Shown here in pieces: positions 42,720-57,849 of a DNA stretch of 64,000 bases (the first letter of the stretch is position 1; each line of letters opens with the position of its first letter). Both the position numbers and the translations under genes were made by a program. The stretch comes from Neocallimastix lanati (nom. inval.) (taxonomy: Eukaryota > Neocallimastigomycota > Neocallimastigomycetes > Neocallimastigales > Neocallimastigaceae): contig JACVTC010000057.1 in NCBI GenBank assembly GCA_016946835.1, positions 862,501 to 926,500 of the forward strand. The letters are read 5' to 3'. Under the pieces are notes generated by a model. That model was not told where the DNA came from, searched no databases, and saw only the letters and a list, made by a program, of their open reading frames with translations.

Positions 42720-43030
42720 CCTCATATGAATTGGTTGAACAAAGTTAAAAGGTTTATTATTATCAAAGTTACACATTTATTAGTTCTAAATATCTTTTCG
42801 TTCATATTAGCCCTTTTAAAAAACATACAAAAAAATAAATTACATTTCACTTTCAGAGGGAGCAACTGAATTATCATCTGCAAATAAACCTCAACACTAA
42901 TTTTTATTTCTAATGCAAACATTATATTTATCGTATTAATTAAAACATAATTAATAGATTAAATAAAATAGGAGATAGAAAAAGTCTTAGGATGAACTCT
43001 TCAAAAGATATATACAACTCTTAAAAGTTA
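42720..43030 (-). mobile_element. second decayed LINE reverse transcriptase fragment
   Basis: The minus strand reads FLSPILFNLLI (about 42953-42990) and then, in another frame, LFADDNSVAPSESEM (about 42850-42893), the strand-turn block and catalytic FADD box of a non-LTR reverse transcriptase. The spacing between them matches the better preserved remnant at 34310-35400, though the sequence is clearly diverged from it. Stops and frame changes make it a dead fragment. Flanking sequence (42600-42720) has similar composition and may belong to it. Confidence 0.6.
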
Positions 43031-44038
43031 TATAGTTTAGAAAAAGGAAATTGCCATATATTTATTTATTTGCCCAGAATATTAATGATGGAATAATTTA
43101 GTACACATACATCAAAATATATATATATATATATATTGACAATTGGTACTAAATCTTATATTTTTTCTTAAGATTGTAATATAATAAAAAAAAAATTTTT
43201 TTTTTTTCTTCTTAAATAAAATCCTTAACCATATAACTTTTTAAATGATTTATATATAAAATTTAATATAAATTTTATTTGACATGAAAAGTTTGATCTA
43301 CTCTTTTTTTTTTTTATGAAAAGAAATCAAAAATAGCAAAAATAATAATTTACAGGATCTTTAGAGTATGAAAATGGTATTCCTCTTAAAATATTTTATA
43401 AAGCGCTTTTTTTTTTTCTTTTTTTTTTCTTTTTTTTTTTTTTTTTTTTATTACTGATTTTTCGTTTAATTTAGTATTCATTGAAAAAAAAATTTAAATA
43501 AAAAGTTAAATAAGAATTATATTTAACTTTAATTTTAATTTTTTTTTTTTTTTTTTTTTTTTTTACAATAATTTAACTACTAATTAATTTACACAAAAAT
43601 ATAATTATAAAATATATAATTCATTAATAAAAATAGTTCCTTTAATTTATTAATTTTTTTTTTTATACTACATATATTTTATTTAATATTTTATTTACCC
43701 TATTTATAATAATACAAAAATTTATTGTATATATATATAATATATTCATTATGATAGTATCAAAAATAAAAAATATTAAAAAAAAAAAAAAGTTTACTAA
43801 ATTTATATTTTATCTATTAATTAAATAATATATATATATAAATTGATAATTAAATTAAAACTCTATCTATATCTCTATCTATAATTTATTATTAATAATA
43901 AATCTATACTAATATTGTTTCAATTAGTAGTTTTTGTTTTGGAGAGTAAAATTAAAATTCAAATAAGAAAAAAAAAAAAAAATACATTATTTACTGAGTA
44001 ATTTTACTTTATACTATTAAATTATTATTTATTATTAT
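43031..44038. other. AT-rich intergenic DNA
   Basis: No gene is supported. Several poly(T) tracts (43431-43449, 43539-43563) and AT runs. Confidence 0.5.
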
Positions 44039-45166
44039 TTATTTGTATCTTTTCCAGTCATTGTAATCTAACATCCATCTATCATATATACGTTCTATAA
44101 TTATTCATAAATAAATAATGAGATTAAAATAAAGAAATAAAATAAAATGAATAAAAAAAAAAAGATTAATATTAATATATATAAATAAATATGTAATTAT
44201 AATAAATATATATATATGCTTATTCATAAATTATTATATTTACCTTTCACAGAAGCCATGATAACCTGTAATGGATGACCATAAATAGTTTGATGAACAA
44301 TGGCCATATTATCTTCCCATTTATTAATGCTTTCAAGTTTTTTATACATATTTTTCTCTCTAGTCATAAAGATATAGACTTGAGCTGCAAGAGAAACTTG
44401 GTTAATATCTGTAATAATTTCATAGTGACAACCTGCTAATTCATAAGGTACTCGGAACCAACGATTAACAAATACTCGAAGATCTTCATTATCTTTATCG
44501 ACATAGATTTGAACAAAAGTCGTCCTTAAAATATTTTCTTCATCATAGTATATATTTTGATAAATAATATCAGAATAGTAGAGAGCAATAGTTTCAGAGG
44601 CTGTAATAAAGCTTAAATTTTTAATGTAATAATCTTTCATGGTGTTTTGTACAACAACATGTAAATTTAATATATTTTTACAGGTGGAAACTCCAATAGC
44701 AATATGTAATGGGAATGGGAATACACTTAATTTTGATACTTTATATATATAAATTAAAAATCATTTATTTAAAATAAAAAAATTATATAAATATATGATA
44801 TAAATAATCATATTATGATTATGAAAATATAAATAAATATATTATTAAAATATGTATAAATAAATTATTTAGTTAATAGAATAAAATTAATAATAAATTT
44901 TTATTTTTATTTTTTATTATAATAACTTATTTAATAAATATTGAATTTATTACTAATTATATATTATAATCATTAAAAAAAATTTACATTTTACATCTCC
45001 AGTAGTACAATAGAAATCGCCATTTTTAATATAGATAGAGACATTATAATTTTTGAATTTTACACATAATGGAGCCTTTTTTTTTTTTTTTTGGATAATA
45101 TCATCATTAAAATAAAATAAAAAAAAAATAAAATTAATCATATTAAAAAATTTATTAATATAAAAA

Positions 45167-45197
<31 letters not shown>

Positions 45198-46660
45198 AGA
45201 GAAAGGAGAAGAAAAAGTTATATATATATATATTCATATTGATGCCTACCATAACTTTGGGTTCCTTAAACACAGATTGATCTTTGGATTTAAAATGTAA
45301 TTATTTAATTATTAAAAAAAAAAAAATTTTTTTTTTTTAATATATTATTATATTATTAATAAAACGTATATATATCAATGATTAAAATTAATTTATATAG
45401 ATTTTTTTTTTTTTTTTTTTTTTTATTTATTTATTTTATTTTATTTTTAATATAAAAAAAGTAAAAATTTAGTTTACCTATATCAAATAATGGATAATTT
45501 GGTGTATTTGAATTAACCTCTAAACTTTTAGAGGATTTAATGATCATCTTCTCTGGTAATCCAACAATTTTATTCATATTATCAAACATTTCTTCTGGAG
45601 TAGCCTTACCTAACCATTCTTGAAGTTCTTCTTCGGTCATTGGGGTCATCTCTTTAACTTTATTGCTTTTTTCATCAAATGCTTCTATAATCATTGGGAA
45701 AGTGAATCTATTCATGTCACTGGGATGATGTAACTGACTTCTCCAATCATTAATATTGGTTTTATAATTAGAATGAAGAGGTTTAGCCATAGGATTGGTG
45801 ATGCTGTCATGATTAAATTGATTAATAGATTCAAGATAGGCAGTGAATCGTTGATTTTGAAAAACATTACCATTCATATTACTTTGTAAATCATCTTTAA
45901 TCATCGAACTATTTCCGATTGTTATTGGATGAGGTGATTTTGCTGAAAAGGGAGAAAGAATAATATCGGTTTTAAATCCTTCAATTGGACTCTTTTTTGA
46001 ATAATTGGCTGGATTAAGTAATTGTAATTCTAATGGAGGTTTACTGATATTCATTCTTAATTGATTCTTTTCATTTTCATGATTTGATTCTTGGTTTATT
46101 TCTTGTTTTACTTCTTGTTTAATTTCTTGCTTTGATCGTTGTTCTTCTTCTTCTTCTTTTAATTTATCAGCTTCAGTCATAGTTATTCGTTGACTCAGTT
46201 CAGATTCACTGGTTGGATAGGCAGAATTAATAATATCAAGTGAACTTTGACTACAATCATTTAATTTAAAGGAATTACATTTAAAAATTTCATCCGTAAC
46301 AAAACTTAAATTATCTAATTTTGAAGATTTAGGCGTCAACAGAGTCATCACACTATTACTTTTTGAATTAGGAATAGGTTTTGGTGGAAGTTGATCGGTC
46401 ATTGAGAATTCCTCTTCTTTTTTTTCTTGTTTCATTTTTTCCTCCTTTGGAAATTGATCATTATAAATATTATTTAGAAGAACTGGTTTTAATTCTCTTA
46501 TAAGATTAAATGTATTTTCACCACTAATAAAAGAAATTGGAGATTTAAATGACCCAACTGTTGGACTCATATCACCTTTACTTTTGGTTTTAATGGTCAT
46601 CTTGGTCACTTTGTTTTTTTCCTTTTTTTCGGTTGTGGTCGTCACTAAAAAGGATGAACT
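44039..46660 (-). CDS. unrecognised protein, at least 617 aa, 5' end unresolved
   Basis: Five minus-strand exons join in phase: 45478-46660, 45250-45281, 44988-45075, 44244-44738, 44039-44094 (stop at 44039-44041). The first part (about 390 residues) is low-complexity, rich in Ser, Glu, Lys and Gln, with a predicted charged helix (KQEIKQEVKQEINQES) and repeated SP sites. After NPLFDI-like sequence the protein becomes ordered and probably beta-rich: APLCVKFKNYNVSIYIKNG, LSVFPFPLHIAIGVST, NILNLHVVVQNTMKDYY, VNRWFRVPYELAGCHYEI. It ends ERIYDRWMLDYNDWKRYK. I do not recognise the family. The exon at 46660 follows a TAG acceptor, begins in frame with SSSFLVTTTTEK and has no ATG, so upstream exons must exist. 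Confidence 0.75.
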
Positions 46661-46973
46661 CTATTTTTTTTTTTTTTTTATAAGTATATAAATAAATAAT
46701 ATTTATTATTTATCATTTATTATATATATATTAATTTTAATTATGTTTTATATAAAGAAAAAAAAAAAATTATATTATTAATTCAAATAAATATAACATT
46801 ATATTATAATACATATTATATATTATTATCCATTAATGTAATTATATTATATTTTTAATAATAATATTACTAATTAATAATAAAATTTTATTAAATAGTT
46901 CAAAACAGTAAAAATAATTAAAAAAAAAATAAATAAATAAATAAAAAATATATTTAACAAAAATAAATCTTAC

Positions 46974-47195
46974 TCTTTCATTTTTGGTATTCTATTATTA
47001 GGTTAAAATAATAATATAAAATGAATTGAAAAAATATTAGATATATATATATATAGGTCAATATATATAATAATTTATTTATATTTATATTAATTTATTT
47101 AATATATTTTTTATATCTATAATATTTAAATAATAAAAATGTAAAATAAACCTACTTTATTAATATTTAAATAGGGAGCATATTGATATGGAATA
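46974..47195 (-). CDS. possible 5' exons of the 44039-46660 gene
   Basis: Two short segments bounded by AG and GT join in phase to the exon at 46660. 47156-47195 reads IPYQYAPYLNINK after one base, and 46974-46991 reads NTKNER. Their composition is richer in GC than the surrounding DNA. A further segment, 47594-47634 (RYITLREIYQDEN, flanked by AAG and GTAAAT), also looks like an exon, but its phase does not fit directly to 47195, so either an exon is missing between them or one segment is not real. No start codon was placed. Confidence 0.35.
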
Positions 47196-47459
47196 CTAAT
47201 ATTTGTATTTGTTAATATTTTAAAAGTAATTTATTTAAAATATTTAAAAGATCCAAATATTAAATATTTTTTAAAAAAAAATTATCGAATTATTAGTTAT
47301 AAATGAATATATATATATATATATTATTATTATTATTTATAGTATTTAATTATAAATGTCATTATAAAGATCATTCATTTTTAGTGTTGAAAAAATTTTA
47401 AAAGGTTAGATAGGTATAGCATTTAGAAAATATGTATTTTAAAAATTTTAAAAAGTGAA

Positions 47460-47490
<31 letters not shown>

Positions 47491-47634
47491 TAGATATTAA
47501 AAATATTAATAATGTTATTAAACAAAAACTTTTTTTTTTTTATTTTACATAAATTATTATAGTATTAAATTATATAATATTCATTATATTTACATTTTCA
47601 TCTTGATATATTTCTCTTAGGGTAATATATCTAT

Positions 47635-50504
<2,870 letters not shown>

Positions 50505-51160
50505 TTAATTCTGAATATTTCTTAAAACTAAAAATAGTTTGAATTATAAATTAAAATTAATAGAAAAAATAAAATTAAATTAAAAATATATATGTGTTAG
50601 TCTAATTTATTTTTTTTTTTTTTTTGAATTTTTGACTTTTTTTTTTTTGTCATCCAAATTAAAACAATACAAAAAAAATAATTATTAATAATTAAATTTA
50701 AAATTTAAAATAGTTAATAAATTGAAAATATAATAATTATAATAAAAAGTGTGATATCACATGACTTTTAAAATCTATCTTACCTAAAATAACCTGTATA
50801 ATTTGAGTATTATAATCCATTAATTATTTTCAAAAATTTTATTAAATATAAAATAAAAATAAAAAATTAATATTTTAAAATATATTGATGTGTGTGTGTA
50901 TATTTATAAAAAATAAAATGATTTAATTCTTATTATTATTTTTTTCATTATTATTATTATTGTTATATAATATTCTTCATAAGCTAAATTCAAGAGAAAA
51001 AAAGAAAAGTAACATATAACTACTTACAGAGTCACCACGAAGGAACATTTTTGGAATAAATCTATCCTTATTAACAGGTTTAGCTTTCTTTTGACCTTTA
51101 CCAGTTTTTGGAGTTTCTGTCCACATCTATTTTTGTTATTATTAATATTATTAATATTTA

Positions 51161-51209
<49 letters not shown>

Positions 51210-52495
51210 AAATTTTAATAATTATAATTATGTCAAGTACTTTAATTTTTCTTTTTTATATTCAATAAAATTATTTTTATTTGAAATCATTTTTTGAAAT
51301 TTTAATAATATTATTTTTTAAGCATTTTGCATTAACTTTATAAAAAAAAAAAAAAAAAAGGAGGAGGAAGAAACTTACTTCTTTAACATTTTCCAAAACC
51401 ATATTCATGTGACGATCAAAAGCCTTAACTCTAGCTAATAACTTTCTATTATTTCTACAACTGATCAAAATTTGAGTATTATTTTTAACGGATTGAGATA
51501 ATACAGAAAGTGGACCAGTGTTGAATTCTTCTTCTTCGATTTTACGAAGTTCTTCTTCAGTCATTTCTGACTTTGGTTTTTCTGGAGCACTTAATTTATT
51601 TATTTTAATTAGTAAAAATATATATTTATATTAAAAAAAAAAAAAATATATATATATATATATATTAATTGAATATTTATTAGTTAAATATTTATATATT
51701 ATAAAACAAACAGTAATAAATAAAATTTATTAATAAATAATTTAATGATAATTTTTAAAAACAATAATAATAAAAATTAACGATTAAAAAATGGTAAATT
51801 CATTTTAAAAATGTTTTCTTAAAATTTCTTGAATGACTTTTTAAGAAATTTCATAATTGATTTAATAAAAATTACTATTATTGATATATAAATTCATCAA
51901 TGATTTATACTCAATTCAAAATTCAATATTTCTATGATTAGTTATAATATAAATAATAAATTAATAAATTAATTGTTATTAATATCCAAATGTAATATAA
52001 AGAAAAAGATAAAAACTAGATCTTTATTAAAATTCATTCTATTCAATAAAAGCGTACTTTATTCAATATTTTTGAAAAAAGATTTTAGATCCAAATTACA
52101 TTTTTTATCACTCAATTTTTTTATTAATTGTTGTAATATAAAAATCTTCTTTTTTCTCCATTAGAGATGAAAATTTATTAAGAAAGAAATTTTGATATTA
52201 TTTTAATTAAATGCAATTGATAATAACATATTAATAATATTTAATTGATAATCAATTCCATCTGAATTTTTTAAATATTTTATAAGTAATTAAAAAAATG
52301 AATCTAACATCCAAATTTAAAATATTTAATTTTTATTTTAAAAAAAAAAAAAAAAAATAAATATATATATATATATTTATTATATATATTATGAAAAAAT
52401 AATAATTATACAATATAAAATAATAAAATAATAATTTATTTTAAATATTATTAAATTTTATACAATTATATTATCTTCTTTAATACTTACGACAT
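50505..52495 (-). CDS. Sm D2 core small nuclear ribonucleoprotein, 115 aa
   Basis: Sm D2 is one of seven Sm proteins that form the ring on U1, U2, U4 and U5 snRNAs (established). Five minus-strand exons join in phase: 52491-52495 (ATGTC), 51379-51589, 51028-51126, 50784-50793 and 50505-50527. The product begins [18 protein letters not shown], then [18 protein letters not shown], the Sm1 motif ([17 protein letters not shown]) and the Sm2 motif ([15 protein letters not shown]), ending IQN. The length (115 aa) is close to the human protein (118 aa) and alignment by eye is gap-poor. Two exons are extremely small: the first has five bases and the fourth ten (GTTATTTTAG), yet both are needed to restore the conserved start and the GDSVILVLRN motif. 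Intron 1 (51590-52490) is 901 nt, much longer than the whole 348-nt coding sequence. Confidence 0.95.
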
Positions 52496-52895
52496 GTTGT
52501 ATTATATTAATTTAACTAAAAGAAAAGATGAACAGATATTATAAAAAAATTAATAATGAAATTTTATTATTAGAATTTTTTTTAAAATATAATGATATTT
52601 TTTAAAAAAATTAATTTAAAATATCATTATATTATATAAAAAAAGCAATATTATATTTTCAAATCTTTAAAATTATTGGTTGATTTATTTCAATAAATAT
52701 ATTTTAAAAAGTATATAAAAAAAAAAAAAAAAAAAAATACATAAAATATTTTATTATCTTAGTGTATGTTTGTGGTTATGTTTTATTTTTATTTTATTTT
52801 ATTATATTCTATCTTGCTATGACATTATTGTTATTTTATATAATATATTAATTAATTAATTAATTAATTACCTTTTTATTTATTAATTATTATGT

Positions 52896-52935
<40 letters not shown>

Positions 52936-53159
52936 CTTTATTTATTTATTTATTTATTTATTTATATATTTATTTATTTATTTATAAATTTATTTATAAT
53001 ATATTTTATTTAAATATTAAATATTTTACCTTTTTCATTTCAATCTTTTAGTCTACATAAATGGAAACATAAATTGTTAACATAAATTGAATTTAATACA
53101 CTTTATATATTATATGTTTTATTCAAATAAATATAACGGGAAATTTTATTAATTTGTTT

Positions 53160-53210
<51 letters not shown>

Positions 53211-53444
53211 TTTTTGTCTAATTTTATTTTACTTTATTCAATTTGTACATACTTTACTATTTATTCTACTTTATTGTTTTTCATTCAAACAGTACTTAAT
53301 ATATATTTCAATTATTAATTTTTTTTATAGTATTTCAGTACTTTATATTCATATTTCAATTATTAATTTTATTTTATTATATCTTATTTAATCTGTACTT
53401 TATATTCATATTTTACTATTTATTCTATTTATTTTATTTTATAA

Positions 53445-53487
<43 letters not shown>

Positions 53488-53658
53488 TATCTTTTTCAAA
53501 TTTTATATCTAAAGAATTATTCTATTCTTTTTTTTCATTATTTTTATTATTATTTTCATTTTAATAAATAATGTCATGCTTTTTATATTTATTCTTTAAT
53601 ATTATTATAATTATTACTATATTTATCATTATTATCATTAACATTATTACATCATCAT
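52496..53658. other. AT-rich intergenic region with TTTA repeats and minisatellite-like sequence
   Basis: No gene is supported. TTTA repeats at about 52905-52985 and 53160-53213. From about 53214 to 53440 the sequence contains diverged copies of the element seen in the AAA ATPase intron (AATCTGTACTTTATATTC at about 53390, and looser versions at 53240 and 53330). AT dinucleotides at 53448-53482. Confidence 0.6.
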
Positions 53659-53821
<163 letters not shown>

Positions 53822-53823
53822 TT

Positions 53824-54200
53824 AGTACTTGAGACTAACATACATAAGGTTACTGGATCAACACTTGGACTACTTCCTGAATTTATATGGAGCAATTTTC
53901 ATCCACCTGGGGTATTTTTCCCTATAAAGGAAATTGGACATTTGGTAAGTATTCCTGTTTCTAGGCTATATAATTGCTAGTGAAGAGAGCATTTGATATA
54001 TGAAATGATTAGTGCAGTTGTTCCTACCTCAATGATTGTTCAAGAGATCACTGAAAAGAAGCTTGTTATATGAAGCAGCCCATAGGGAATGTCTTTCATA
54101 TTAATCTTGCTTAGAGAGAGGTCCGCGTCAACAGTATGACAAAGAATCTAATGAGAGTCTGATACATTTAAAAGAGAGATTATAGGCTACAGTCTAAAAA
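53824..54200 (+). mobile_element. dispersed element remnant, copy B
   Basis: Inverted relative copy of 21278-21660. In the + direction it reads LETNIHKVTGSTLGLLPEF followed by IWSNFHPPGVFFPIKEIGHL, then a donor-like GGTAAGTATTCCTG. Past this, another frame reads VVPTSMIVQEITEKKLV, matched by a related phrase in copy A. The ~40 residues before the GTAAGT are cleanly open. The rest is broken by stops. It starts directly at the end of an (ATT)n array. Family not recognised. Confidence 0.7.
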
Positions 54201-54311
54201 ATAAAAAAAATATTATTATTTATTATTAATGCAAGTATTTTTTTCTTTTCTTTCTTAATTTTTAATGAATATCTGAATAATTTTTATATTAATGAACCTT
54301 TGGTTAAAGAA

Positions 54312-54349
<38 letters not shown>

Positions 54350-55521
54350 TATAATAAATAAAATGCTTTTGATATTAATATTATTGGATATATTAATGAA
54401 AATAAACATATAATATTATATAAATTAAAAAAAAAAAAAGTATATAAATATATATATATATTATATAATATAATGGTTTTTGATGTATAAAAATCTAAAT
54501 TGGAATATGAATATTGATTACAATTAAAAATATTTTTAAACATTTTAAAAAAAAATCTAAAAGACATTATTTTGAAAGTTTTTTATTCATGAATACAAAA
54601 GACGCACCTTTTACTTTTTTGTTTGTAAAATAAAAAATTTGCAATTTGTAAGAAAAAAATATAAACTAATGATAAATAATAATATAATTCTTATGAATCT
54701 ATTTATAAAAAAAATTATATAACTTATAATTAATGAATATTAATTCATTAACTATGAAATTATTTTTTTTTTCTTAATATTAATTAATATTCATAAATAT
54801 TGAAATAAATATTATTTAATAATGAATATGAATTAATATTTATTAACCATGCCTTGAAGTTATTCTTTATTTATTATAAAATACTATTATTATTAATATA
54901 TTATATTTAATAAAATATATATTATTATTTAGTTTTTGTTTATATTTATAAAAATAATATTTAATTTTCTTTATTCATAAAATAAAATTTTATTATTCGA
55001 ATTAACATATGAAATTATTTATTTTGTGGCATATAAATAATTAATGCAGAAAAGACAAAATAATTTTGATGAAGAAATTTTTTTTTTTTTTTTTTTCAAT
55101 AGAAATTTTTTTCTTATTTTGAATTTTTAAAAAACTATAAATTATTTTATTTAAATATTAAAATTATTTAATAATATATAAAAATATAGAATAGTTTTTT
55201 TTTTTTTTTTTATTTTTTTTAATATAAAATAATTTTTTTTTATTATTTTTTTAAAAAAGAGCTTTATAATGGTTTAAAATAAAAGATCTCTATTAAATGT
55301 CTGACTCAGAAACTAATATCTTGAACTAGCCATTGAAAATAATAATATTGAAACATTAAATATTTTATCGCACCACAATAGAGTATTAAAATGTTTTTTA
55401 ATAAAATCGAAGTTTTAATTTTTTCTAATATCGCTGCTCTAGAAAATAAAAAATTCAATAATATATTTCTTCATAAAGAATAATAATAAATAAAATTGAA
55501 TAATACCCCATAGGAATACAG

Positions 55522-55556
<35 letters not shown>

Positions 55557-55570
55557 GTTAAATTAAATTA
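54201..55570. other. AT-rich intergenic DNA
   Basis: No gene is supported. A short higher-GC stretch near 55280-55440 carries no clear reading frame. Poly(T)/poly(A) near 55079-55096 and 55521-55555. Confidence 0.5.
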
Positions 55571-55965
55571 TTCTTTATTCACTATAGCAATGATCTTTCC
55601 CTTGGCTGATATTTAACCATTTAACCAACCCTGACATTACATTACGACTTAATCATAGGCCTTGATGATGTCTCCGGGTTAATTCTATATGAATTAGACG
55701 GGACAAATTATAACACGTTAATAATTACACCCACCGGGATGAGTGAATAGTTCCCGTTCCTATACTTGTGGTCAATAGAGATATATGGATATATGTAGGA
55801 ACGTTTATGAAATTCAGTTCCGGGAAAACCTGTAACGACTGTTTTGTGTTGTGAGCGACGACGCTGTACTGGTATGCTAAATATCATCACACCTACAGTA
55901 ATTCTTGCTGGGGCACTAATGGGAGATGAATATCCATTATGACTGATAATTCTCTGAACATTTAA
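55571..55965 (-). pseudogene. GC-rich island with a protein-like open stretch, unidentified
   Basis: About 390 bases of near-normal GC stand out sharply from the desert. On the minus strand a continuous open stretch (about 55708-55960) reads NGYSSPISAPARITVGVMIF, then SIPVQRRRSQHKTVVTGFPG, and ends NYSLIPVGVIINVL at a stop. The composition is very unlike the Asn/Lys/Ile bias of local random frames. There are no clear start codon and no flanking exons. It may be a recent insertion or a fragment of a mobile element, or a piece of organellar or transferred DNA. I cannot name it. Confidence 0.4.
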
Positions 55966-57038
55966 AAATTAAACCTATTTTTAATTATTTATTTTAAAAG
56001 TGAGAAATGAAGCAATAGCAAAATATTTAATTGGTAAGATATTTAAGTGAACAAGGGGCTGATGTTAATTAGGAACGTTATCAACGATTTTAATAGAAAA
56101 CATTTGTAAGATATATAAGATTTTAAATCCATAAAAAATTATTCTATTCTTTAATAATTTAGATATAAATTTATAATATATACTTCCTACAAAATATAAG
56201 CATACACAACTATTTATAATTATAATTAATATATAATATATTTTATTAAATAACAATACTTAAAAAGGTATTAAAATTCATTGGTATAAAATTTTCTTTT
56301 AGAAGGTTTTAAAAAACTTTATAACTCAAAACATAATTAAAAAATATATAAAATTATAGTTATAAATATTTACTATATCAAAAATGCTTTAAAATATATT
56401 ATCCTTTATTTTATTAATACAAGTTCCAGATCGTTAATAAACATATAAGGTTTTATATAAAAATAAAAAAAAAAAAAAATACAAATTAAAAATGAAATAA
56501 TTATATCATGAAATAGTATTAACAACTATATTTAATTCTATATATATGTTATTTATGTATTATATAAAACATAATATAAAAAATTTATATTATTTTAATA
56601 ATTTTAGCTATAGTATCTAAATATAGTGAAACATTTAATTCATAACTATATAATTATAGTATAATTATTATTTAAAACTAAAACTATAAAAATTTATTGT
56701 ATACCAATACATAATTAACACTATAGAAATAAAAATTCACAAATAAATTAAATGTAAATGAGACACATAAATATTCATATAAACACAGAATACCCTTAAA
56801 TATGAAGGAATTATTAACAAAAAATCATCATTATACTTTGACCATATTATTTATTAAATTATGAATATGATTATAATGAGAATAATAACAAAAATAATAA
56901 GAATTAAAAATAATTAAAATAATTAATGTTATTTTTATTTTTGTTACTATTATTATTATTAATATTTATAATAATAATAAAATAATACATACTAGTAATA
57001 TAATAATACTTAAAGCTAAATAATAATAATTATTATTA

Positions 57039-57082
<44 letters not shown>

Positions 57083-57501
57083 ACCACTATTAATATAAGT
57101 TGTAGTATTCTTATATTTCCATTATTATTACATTACCATTATTATTACTAGTCCTACCTTATATCTATTATATTGTGCAATTATTTTTATTATTTTATAT
57201 TATATCTGATTGTTATAATAATACTATTTATTATTGAAATTTATATAGAAATATTTTTTATAAATTTATTTATATTATTTAGAATATGAAAAAAAAATGT
57301 TAATATAAAATTTAAAACATTTTATTTGTGAAACATTTAATCATAATATCTTTTTGAAAAAAAAAAAAAAAAATAAAATAAAATAAAAAAAATAAAAAAA
57401 TAAATAATAAAAAAATAAATAATAAAAAAATAAATAAAAGTATATTAATTAAAATTATAATGCTTAAAATAAACATTACAATATATATATATATATAATG
57501 T

Positions 57502-57533
<32 letters not shown>

Positions 57534-57804
57534 CATAATAATAATAATAAAAGAAGAATAATCAAAGTTAAAACATTTGTATAACGTTAAAAATCATTTT
57601 TTAAGTTTTATTGTTTATTAAAATTAGGAGTTTAGAAAAAAAGAAAATATAAAAAAAAAAAGATATTTACCGTTTTCTTAAGGTACAATTTCTTAAAAAT
57701 TCATTTTTTAAGTTAATAAATATTTTATTGTTTATTAAAATTAAAAGTTTAGAAAAAGAGAAAAAAAAAAAAGAAAACAATTTACCGTTTTTTTTAATAA
57801 TTCT

Positions 57805-57849
<45 letters not shown>

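Noticed and set aside
51590-52490. Box C/D snoRNA in the Sm D2 intron
   Set aside because: Isolated box-like words occur, but not in the right order and strand with a terminal stem.
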